Positions 1 through 6,908 of a DNA stretch of 64,000 bases are shown piece by piece. Under the pieces are notes generated by a model that saw only the letters and a list, made by a program, of their open reading frames with translations, was not told the origin of the DNA and made no database searches. The number at the start of each line of letters is the position of its first letter. Within the stretch, counting starts at the first letter, position 1. Source of the DNA: Phytohabitans sp036906915 (GTDB lineage Bacteria; Actinomycetota; Actinomycetes; Mycobacteriales; Micromonosporaceae); contig NZ_JBAKHX010000015.1 of the NCBI RefSeq assembly GCF_036906915.1, positions 48,419 to 112,418 on the forward strand, read 5' to 3'. Made by a program: the position numbers and the translations under genes.

Positions 1-26
1 AGATATGGGTTCAGTCGCGTCGTCAT
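1..26 (-). CDS. start of a gene running off the left edge
   Basis: An ATG on the minus strand at 26-24 is preceded, five bases upstream, by a strong Shine-Dalgarno sequence (AGGAGG, plus-strand CCTCCT at 32-37). The visible residues are MTTRLNPY, so only eight codons fall in the window and no family can be assigned. I call it from the ribosome binding site and ATG alone. A chance ATG is the alternative. The gene would be divergent from the membrane-protein gene to its right. Confidence 0.45.
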
Positions 27-419
27 CCGATCCTCCTCGATCGCTGAAATCCGCTTTCCGAGCAGCCTATGCGCGCACCGGCCGGCGAGGTTGCCATTCC
101 CCCCGATAGCGGCAGCAAACCGGGACGGGATCGATTGACAGGCCGGGACGCACGGTTCGACCGGCGTTCATGACGGTGGCCTGGTCGGCGCCGGCCCTTC
201 CCCGCGCGAGCCGCCACGGTCCGAGGTGGACCGTGGCGGCCTTACCATGGGTTGGGGAGGTTTCCGTGTTGCTCCGTCCACCTGAGACAGTCGCCGCGGA
301 AGCGGCCAGGCACGATCTCGGCGCACGGCTCGGCGCAGCCCGCACCCGCCGCACAGACCCGATGAGAGCGGGGGCTGGGCGCCGCGGCCGGCTCACTGCT
401 CGCGCTGCTCACGCTCCTT

Positions 420-1670
420 TTGGGGATACCGCTGGCGGGCGCCCTGCTGGCACCGCTGGCCATCGCCTCCGGTGTCGGGTACGCGCTGCTCGCCCCGCCA
501 AGACATGGCCGCCGCTGGCTCGTGGTGTACGAGCGGGGCTTCGTCGACGCCCGCAGGGCCGAGCCGGCGCGCGTCGTGCTGTGGGAGTGGACGCTGGGCC
601 GGGTCGAGGCCGGCGTGATCGTGGTCCGCCTCGACGGGGCCGCCGAGCCCACCCGGGTCGCACTCGACGGGCTCGAACCGCACGCCGACCTGGTCGACGC
701 CATCGACCAGCGGGTCACACCGGTGATCGTGGCGCATCTGCTCGCCGCGGTGCGCCACGGCGAGCAGGTGGTGTTCGGGCCGCTCGCCGTCTCCGCCGAC
801 GCGATCGCGGAGGTCACCGATGGCGTGCACCTGCCGTTGGAACGGCTCCGCTCGGTCCGCCTGGTCGGCGGCGACCGGATCGTCATCGGCGAGGTCGGCG
901 CGGCGCGCGCCTGGTTCAGCGGTGCCGTGCCGGCCGCCCCGGTCGCCGTCCGGGTGATCGCCGGGCTCCGGCCGACCGCCAGCGTGATCATGCCGGACCC
1001 GGCCGAGACCCTCGCCGAGCGGGTCCGCCAGCGTCGGCACCGGGCTGTGGCCTCGCTCGCCGGCCTGGTCGCGCTCGCTCTGCTGCCGGGCGTCGCCTGG
1101 GCCGCGGTCGGCCCGACAGACGACGAGGAACCGGCCGGACCCGTCAGCACCCGAGCCGCGTCGCCGTCATCGGAGAGCACCGCGTCGCCGACGCCCTCGC
1201 TATCGCCCGGCCTGCCCGAGAGCGTCTTCCAGTACTCGGCCGCCTGCGTGGGCCGCGGCTTCCCCGGCGCGCCCGCCTACCAGGGCGCCGGACCGCACCC
1301 GATCCACGTGCACGACGGCCCGAGTGTCAGGGGGCCCGCCAACTGGTACACCGAAGACGTCACGAAGATCCAGCTGGTGATCTGCGGAGCCAGCAGCACC
1401 GGCCGGGTGCTCCGCAAGTGTGAGTACCTCGGTATCGGCAACGACAGCCGCGACGTCACGCAGGACATGGTGCTGGGCCGGTACGCGATGGAGATCCGGG
1501 AGGCGCGCACCGCCAGGGTCGTCGGGCAGGTCCGGTTCGACGGCGAAGACGACAAGTGCCGCCTCGGGCTCTTCGGCCGCCAGGTCGACGAGAAGCAACA
1601 GGTCAGCGTCCCGTTCGGTTCGCAGATCGAGGCGGCGCTGACCAAGTACGTGGACGCCTACGTGGAGTAG
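420..1670 (+). CDS. membrane-anchored protein of unknown function, 5' end probably frameshifted
   Basis: The open frame runs from a TTG at 420. Its N-terminus is hydrophobic and reads like the second half of a membrane hairpin. A cytoplasmic-type domain with a VVYERGF stretch follows (resembling DUF6585-type proteins, tentative), then another hydrophobic helix near residues 215-235, a Ser/Thr/Pro-rich linker and a C-terminal domain with several cysteines (CVGRG, VICG, RKCEY, DDKCR). The likely real start is GTG 266, with SD GGGAGG at 255-260, in another frame. That frame reads plausibly to about 370, where a run of five G (370-374) precedes the shift; removing one G would join the two frames. 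Either the gene is broken or the run holds a sequencing error. Function unknown. Confidence 0.6.
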   Translation: MGIPLAGALLAPLAIASGVGYALLAPPRHGRRWLVVYERGFVDARRAEPARVVLWEWTLGRVEAGVIVVRLDGAAEPTRVALDGLEPHADLVDAIDQRVTPVIVAHLLAAVRHGEQVVFGPLAVSADAIAEVTDGVHLPLERLRSVRLVGGDRIVIGEVGAARAWFSGAVPAAPVAVRVIAGLRPTASVIMPDPAETLAERVRQRRHRAVASLAGLVALALLPGVAWAAVGPTDDEEPAGPVSTRAASPSSESTASPTPSLSPGLPESVFQYSAACVGRGFPGAPAYQGAGPHPIHVHDGPSVRGPANWYTEDVTKIQLVICGASSTGRVLRKCEYLGIGNDSRDVTQDMVLGRYAMEIREARTARVVGQVRFDGEDDKCRLGLFGRQVDEKQQVSVPFGSQIEAALTKYVDAYVE

Positions 1671-1679
1671 GTCGCGACC

Positions 1680-1784
1680 CGGAGTCCGGCGGTCACGCCG
1701 TTGGGGGGCTTCTCTGTCCGTCCGCTGCCTCGGCCCGGTACGGGTAGACCGATTGGCGGACGGCATGGCCACCGCCGGACTCCG
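1680..1784. repeat. nested inverted repeat between convergent genes
   Basis: A 14-bp perfect inverted repeat has arms at 1680-1693 (CGGAGTCCGGCGGT) and 1771-1784. A second 8-bp pair is nested inside it (1718-1725 CCGTCCGC and 1756-1763 GCGGACGG). The element lies in the 343-base gap between the ends of the plus-strand membrane-protein gene and the minus-strand SARP-like regulator. It may act as a two-way terminator or be a decayed mobile repeat. There is no U-tract. I see no gene in the rest of the gap. Confidence 0.4.
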
Positions 1785-2013
1785 AGCCACAGATGGCGCC
1801 CGAAAGGCCGCACGCCCGGCCAGGGGGACTGGCCGGCCGCAAGCGGACCCCGGCCGGTGTCGCCGGCGGGCGCCGCTTTGCGCAGGAACTCCGGTGCGGA
1901 CCGTCGCGGTGGGGTGACCGCTGGGTCCGGTCGAGGTCCTGCGCGGAGCACGCTACCGCCGCCCGCTGATCCCGCGCTGAAAGCGCACTGAAACGACGAT
2001 CATCACTGGCGAG

Positions 2014-5000
2014 CTAGGCGAGCAGCGCCGCGGTATCGTCTCGCTCCGCCGCGCCGACCTCGGTGAACAGTGCGTGCGCCTGCTGCCACCGGTGCCGTGC
2101 CATCTGGGTGTTGCCCAGCCGCTGCCAGGCGTGACCCATGGTCACGAGGGTACGCCCCTGAGCGAGCCGCTGCCCGGCACGCCGCTGCGTGGCGAGCGCC
2201 CGCCGGCAGTGCTCGACCGCGCCCGCGGCGTCGTCGAGGCCGACCTCCGCGGCGGCCAGCCGGGCCTCGGCGTGCGCCGCCGCCAGCGCGAACCCCGACG
2301 TGCGCGCCAGGTGCAGGGCCTCGACGGCGTGCCGGTGCGCATCGTCGTGGGCGCCGCGCGCCACGTCTACGGTGGACTGGGCGATGAGCGCCTCGGTCTC
2401 GCCGCGGCGGTGTCCGGTGCGCCGGGCGATGTCGATGGCGACGCCGAGGCGCTTGGCGGCGGCGTCGAGGCTGCCCTGGCGCAGCTCGACGACCGCGAGT
2501 CCGGTCTGCGCGAACATCTCCAGCCGGCTGTCGGACAGGCGCTGCGCGATGTCCAGCGCCGAGGTCAGTGCCGTGGCCGCCTCGTCGTACCGGCCGGCGT
2601 CACGGTGCACCAGCCCCAGGGTGATCAGCGCGGACGCCTCTTCGTGCTGGGCGCCGATGGTGCGGCAGATCGCCACCGAGTTCTCCGCGGTGGCGCGCGC
2701 CTCGGAGAGGCGCCCCTGCTCCCGGTGTACCGTCGCCAGGTTGTCGCTCGCGACGGCCGCGCCCTGGTGCTGGCCGGTGCGGCGCAGTAGCGGCAGCGCG
2801 AGCTCGCCGAGGCGCGCCGCGTGGCTCAGGTCGCCGACCTCCTCGTACGCGGCGGCCAGGTTGGTCAGCGTCGCCGATTCGCCCGTCTCGTCGCCGATCT
2901 CCCGGTCGATCGCGAGCGCCTGCTCGAACCGGCGGATCGCCGGCCGGGTCCGCCCGAGCCCCGCGTACGCGATCGCGGTGCTGCACAGCGCCGCCGACCG
3001 CCCGCGCCGCCAGCCCGCCCGGTGTGCCAGGGCCGCCGCGGCACCGTACTCCGTGGCCGCCTTCTCGAACTCGGCCGTGCGCCAGTACAGGAAGCCGAGG
3101 CTGAGCCGCATCGTCGCCTCGCCGAGCGGATCGCCGGCCCGCCGTGCGGCGGCCAGCCCGGTCTCCGCCACCGACAGCCACTGGGCCAGCGGCGCCCGCA
3201 GCCGCATCACGGAGTGCATCGCGCAGGCCAGCTGCCACGCCAGCCGGTCGCGGCCGGACGAGGCGGCGACGTCGAGCGCGGCGACCAGGTTCGGCCATTC
3301 GGCGGCCACCCAGTCGCGAGCGGTCACCAGGTCGGGGAACTCGGCCAGCCACAGACCGTCCGGCGCCGGGTCGCGGGGCACGCGCAGCCGGGACACGCCG
3401 TTGAGTGCGATCGCGGCCCGGTCGGCGGAGTGCAGATAGAAGTGGAGCAGCCGGGTCGCGGCGGTCTCCCGCTCGGCGGCCGGGTCGTGCTCGGCGGCCA
3501 GCTGCGCCGCGTACTCCTGTAGCAGGTCGTGGCTGACCAGCCGGCCCTCTTCGGACCTTTTGACCAGGTGCATCTGGGCCAGCGCGTCGGCGAGCGGCTC
3601 GACGTCGGCCGGCGGCACGCCGGCCAGCGCGGCGAGCGCGCGGCTGGTCAGGCCGCCCGGCGCCGGCACCAGGCCGAGCAGCCGGAACATCCGGGCCGCC
3701 GCGGCGGGCAACGCCTGGTACGACAGGTCGAACGCCCGCCGTACCGTGGCGCTGTCGTCGCCCTCGACCCGCAGCCGCGCCATCCGGCCCCGCGCGGCGA
3801 GCTCGTCGACGTGCCAGCGCACGCCCAGGTGCGCCTGGTCCGCCAGCCGCGCCCCGGCGATCCGCAGGGCCAGCGGCAGCCGGCCGCACAGCTCGGCGAG
3901 CTCGGCGACGGCCGCGCAGTCACTGCCCAGCCGGTGCCGGCCGGCCGCCCGCGCCAGCACATCCATGGCATCCGATGTGGACAGTACGTCGAGCGTGAGG
4001 CGCTGCGCGCCGTCGACCGCCACGAGACCGCTCAACCGGTCGCGGCTGGTGACCAGCACCAGGCAGCCGGGCCCACCGGGCACCAGCGGCCGCACCTGGT
4101 CCGGGTCGGCGGCGTTGTCGAGCACGAGCAGCACGCGCCGGCCGGCCAGCACCGAGCGGTACAGGGCGGCCTGGGCGTCCACGCCCATCGGGATGCGGTC
4201 GGCGGCGACGCCCAGCGCCACGAGCAGCTGCGGCAACGCCTCGGTAGCGGTCATGCGCGGGCCGGTGTGGAAGCCGCGCATGTCGACGAAGAGCTGCCCA
4301 TCGGGGAAGCGGTCGCTGACCCGGTGCGCCCAGCGCACGGCGAGGGTGGTCTTGCCCGCGCCGGGCGGTCCGCCGACGACAGCGATGACCGGCCCACCGG
4401 AGGCGGGCTCGGCCGGCAGGAGACCATCCAGAAAGGACATCGAGTCGGCGCGCCCGACGAATCCGGCCACGTCGGCCGGCAGCTGGTGCGGCACGATCCA
4501 CGCCGCCGGTGCGCGCTCTTCCCCGCTCGGCGGCTGCTGCTCGTCGGCCGGCCCCGGGCCGCTCGGCGCTCGCGCGCCCCGCGACGGCCGGGCCGCCGGG
4601 CCCGCGCTCGTCGCGAGTAGGTGCTGGTGCAGGCGGGTCAGCTCCTCCCCCGGCTCGATGCCGACCTCGGCCACGAGGCGCCGGCGGGTGTCGCGGTACA
4701 GGGCGAGGGCCTCCGCGCCGCGTCCACTGTGGTGCAGGGCGGTCATCAGCAGCACGACCGACCGCTCCCGGAACGGGTGCTCGGCCACCACCGCCGACAG
4801 CCGCGCGATGGCGTCCGAGTGCCGGCCGAGGTCGACGTCGATCGCGAGGTGCTGCTCGATCGCCGCCAGGCGTTCCTCGTCGAGGGCGGGAGCCACCGCG
4901 CTGGGCAGCCACTCCCCCGCGACGTCCGCGAACGCCGGGCCGCGCCACAGCCCGAGCGCCTCCCGCAGCCACTCGCCGCTGGCCGCGTCGCCGCTACGCG

Positions 5001-5337
5001 CCCGCGCCACCAGGCCCCGGAACCGGTACAGGTCGACCGCCGCCTGATCCACCGACAGCCGGTAGCCGGGGCCGGAGGTGGCGAGTTCGGCGACCCCACC
5101 GGCACCGGCCAGCACCCGCCGCAGCCGCGCCACGTACCCCTGGATCGCGTTGCGCGCCGACGCCGGCGGCGCACCCGCCCACAGCGCCGTCGAGATCTTC
5201 TCGACGGGCACGACACTGTCGAGGCTGAGCAGCAGCAACGCCAGAACGGTGCGCTGCTGCGCGGTCGCCGGACCGAGGCGCCGGCCGTCTGTCCACACGC
5301 CGACCGGGCCGAGCACGCGGAACTCGACCTCGCTCAT
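2014..5337 (-). CDS. AfsR/SARP-type regulator (BTAD, NB-ARC, TPR)
   Basis: A protein of about 1107 aa. It opens with an OmpR-like winged helix (VEFRVLGPVGVW...), followed by a bacterial transcriptional activation domain up to about residue 250 (LYRDTRRRLVAEVGIEPGEEL). A STAND/NB-ARC ATPase follows, with Walker A GGPPGAGKTTLA and a Walker-B-like LLVLDNAADPDQV. The last ~400 residues are TPR helices. Proteins of this architecture bind direct-repeat promoters and recruit RNA polymerase; the TPRs sense a partner or ligand. The ATG at 5337 is chosen because the winged helix begins there; upstream in-frame starts would add about 40 poorly conserved residues. It is divergent from the next small gene, with repeated CTTGATCGA motifs between them. 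Confidence 0.9.
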   Translation of the reverse strand: MSEVEFRVLGPVGVWTDGRRLGPATAQQRTVLALLLLSLDSVVPVEKISTALWAGAPPASARNAIQGYVARLRRVLAGAGGVAELATSGPGYRLSVDQAAVDLYRFRGLVARARSGDAASGEWLREALGLWRGPAFADVAGEWLPSAVAPALDEERLAAIEQHLAIDVDLGRHSDAIARLSAVVAEHPFRERSVVLLMTALHHSGRGAEALALYRDTRRRLVAEVGIEPGEELTRLHQHLLATSAGPAARPSRGARAPSGPGPADEQQPPSGEERAPAAWIVPHQLPADVAGFVGRADSMSFLDGLLPAEPASGGPVIAVVGGPPGAGKTTLAVRWAHRVSDRFPDGQLFVDMRGFHTGPRMTATEALPQLLVALGVAADRIPMGVDAQAALYRSVLAGRRVLLVLDNAADPDQVRPLVPGGPGCLVLVTSRDRLSGLVAVDGAQRLTLDVLSTSDAMDVLARAAGRHRLGSDCAAVAELAELCGRLPLALRIAGARLADQAHLGVRWHVDELAARGRMARLRVEGDDSATVRRAFDLSYQALPAAAARMFRLLGLVPAPGGLTSRALAALAGVPPADVEPLADALAQMHLVKRSEEGRLVSHDLLQEYAAQLAAEHDPAAERETAATRLLHFYLHSADRAAIALNGVSRLRVPRDPAPDGLWLAEFPDLVTARDWVAAEWPNLVAALDVAASSGRDRLAWQLACAMHSVMRLRAPLAQWLSVAETGLAAARRAGDPLGEATMRLSLGFLYWRTAEFEKAATEYGAAAALAHRAGWRRGRSAALCSTAIAYAGLGRTRPAIRRFEQALAIDREIGDETGESATLTNLAAAYEEVGDLSHAARLGELALPLLRRTGQHQGAAVASDNLATVHREQGRLSEARATAENSVAICRTIGAQHEEASALITLGLVHRDAGRYDEAATALTSALDIAQRLSDSRLEMFAQTGLAVVELRQGSLDAAAKRLGVAIDIARRTGHRRGETEALIAQSTVDVARGAHDDAHRHAVEALHLARTSGFALAAAHAEARLAAAEVGLDDAAGAVEHCRRALATQRRAGQRLAQGRTLVTMGHAWQRLGNTQMARHRWQQAHALFTEVGAAERDDTAALLA

Positions 5338-5410
5338 CGCCACCGAGACTAATACGCCCACGCGTCCGGTTTCCTCCCGCGGCTCCTGTCTCCCCACACC
5401 CCATCTCCCG

Positions 5411-5490
5411 CCGATCAAGGTCAAACGCACGTGGTTCGATCTCCGATCCGTGTGCATTTGCCCTTGATCGATGTGAAATCCCTTGATCGA
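5411..5490. promoter_or_regulatory. cluster of CTTGATCGA repeats in a divergent promoter
   Basis: The motif CCCTTGATCGA occurs at 5461-5471 and 5480-5490, a direct repeat with a 19-bp period. An inverted copy (CGATCAAGG) lies at 5412-5420. They lie between the start of the SARP-like regulator (minus) and the 184-aa gene (plus). This arrangement suggests an operator, perhaps autoregulatory. The regulator that binds is not known from sequence alone. Confidence 0.45.
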
Positions 5491-5559
5491 CAGCGCGGGC
5501 GGCGGGGGCGATAGGCGTGGCTACCGCACGCCGTGGGCGTTCGTCGATAGCTTGCCTGC

Positions 5560-6114
5560 ATGGAACCGGCTGAGGAGTCAGATGACGTGCGGCGTCTCGT
5601 CGCGGCGCTCGACGCTCTCGGGATCGAGGAGGGGCCTGAAGACCGGGCGGCCCAGATCGAGCAGCTCGGCGGTGTCGACGCCTACCGGGCGTGGCTGGCG
5701 AGCGCGTTGCTGGGCGCGGCGCAGTCCGAGGCGATGGTCGCGGACAGCCTGCCGCTAAGCAGGGACGCGCGGTACGCGATCTGGGAACGCCAACTGAGCG
5801 TCGCCGGCCTCACCGACGACATGGGCGCGTGGGTCGAGCTCATGCAATGGCAGGTACAGCGAGCGTGCGAGCCGCTGCCGGCGATGGCGCACGACAGCCC
5901 CACCGACCCGATCCCGCTGGCAGCCGCGCAGGCAGCCGAGGGATTGCAGACCCTGCTGGCGGTCTGCGCGGCGACTCAGGGCGCGGTCGCGGCCGGCGAC
6001 GTGCCGGCGCTCGCCGCGCAGGCGGGCCGGCTCCGTGAGGCGTGCAAGGTGTTGCAGGCTGCGGTCGACAACACCGACGAACTGCTGGAACTGCTGGGAT
6101 CCGTGGATCTCTGA
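5560..6114 (+). CDS. hypothetical helical protein, 184 aa
   Basis: An acidic, alanine/leucine-rich protein predicted to be almost wholly alpha-helical. It has no signal peptide, no membrane segment and no motif I recognise. Codon use is typical of the window, with strong G/C at third positions, which supports it as a real gene. The start is the ATG at 5560 (MEPAEESDDVRRLV). There is no clear Shine-Dalgarno, so the transcript may be leaderless. It is divergent from the large SARP-like regulator and shares a repeat-rich promoter region with it. No function is proposed. Confidence 0.65.
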   Translation: MEPAEESDDVRRLVAALDALGIEEGPEDRAAQIEQLGGVDAYRAWLASALLGAAQSEAMVADSLPLSRDARYAIWERQLSVAGLTDDMGAWVELMQWQVQRACEPLPAMAHDSPTDPIPLAAAQAAEGLQTLLAVCAATQGAVAAGDVPALAAQAGRLREACKVLQAAVDNTDELLELLGSVDL

Positions 6115-6137
6115 CCGACGCGAGGGAGCGCCCAGAC

Positions 6138-6351
6138 CTAGCGGCCCAGTAGTCCGGGCAGAGGGACGGCCCGGTCCACGTCGTCGTTCACGACCGTGCG
6201 ACCGCAGCGAATGCGCGGTCAGCACCAGGCAGCGCTCGGCGCCGAACGGCAGCACCCAATGCCCCTGCCACCACGGCGATCCATCGTGTTCGTAGGCCAG
6301 TTCCACGACCGTGCCGCCGAATCCGGCCAACCGGGCGAGGACGTGGGCCAC
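6138..6351 (-). pseudogene. remnant of a small gene with one frameshift
   Basis: On the minus strand, codons from 6351 give a coherent protein-like stretch (GFGGTVVELAYEHDG, PWWQGHWVLPFGAERCLVLTAHS). Coherent coding then continues in another frame (RTVVNDDVDRAVPLPGLLGR) to a TAG at 6138-6140. An in-frame stop lies just upstream of 6351, so the N-terminus is missing or shifted too. High G/C third positions switch frame at the same point. The parent family is not recognised. A sequencing error instead of decay is possible. Confidence 0.4.
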
Positions 6352-6379
6352 AGCCCGGCAGCCTACCTACCCCGCCTAC

Positions 6380-6901
6380 CTAGCCCGTCGATCGGCCGTG
6401 CAGGACCAGGGACCAGATCAGCGCTCCGAACGCGCCGGTGGACGCGACCGCCCGCACCACGTTCCAGCGCACCCACTTCGCCTCGTCGAACCGCTCGCGC
6501 ACGGCGGCCAGGTCGCTGATCGTGTCGGGTGCGCCGGCCGCTTTGAGCGCGTCGTTGAGCGGCACGTTGATGGCGAACGTGATGATCACCACCAGCAGGT
6601 ACAGCAGCGTCGCGGCGATCAGCCACGGCAGCGCCGACCGCCCGCCCTCGCCGAAGCTGAGCGCCAGGGCGGCCGCGGTGAACACGAACGCGCCCATGAA
6701 CGTCAGCAGGAACAGCGGGTTGAGGATCGACCTGTCGACCTGCTGGAAGGCGCCCACGAAGGTGCGGTCGTCGGTGCGCCCCAGGCCGGGCATGAACGCG
6801 TACGCGTACACCTGGAAGATCCCCGCCATGATGCCGACCGTCAGCGCGGCCAGCACCAGCGTGACACCTCGCAACATCAGCATGGTGTCAGGAAACCACA
6901 A
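6380..6901 (-). CDS. DUF1772-type integral membrane protein
   Basis: About 173 aa with four hydrophobic segments: near residues 8-30, 60-82 and 90-112, and at the C-terminal end. The pattern, with INVPLNDAL in the third loop and a conserved WVRWNVVR segment before the last helix, is that of the DUF1772 (anthrone-oxygenase-like) family. Some members act as small cofactor-free oxygenases in polyketide pathways; most are uncharacterised. A TTG start at 6901 with GAAAGG just upstream is possible, as is the ATG at 6883. The gene begins seven bases after the stop of the upstream SARP-like regulator, so the two probably share a transcript. Confidence 0.75.
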   Translation of the reverse strand: MWFPDTMLMLRGVTLVLAALTVGIMAGIFQVYAYAFMPGLGRTDDRTFVGAFQQVDRSILNPLFLLTFMGAFVFTAAALALSFGEGGRSALPWLIAATLLYLLVVIITFAINVPLNDALKAAGAPDTISDLAAVRERFDEAKWVRWNVVRAVASTGAFGALIWSLVLHGRSTG

Positions 6902-6908
6902 CGACCTT

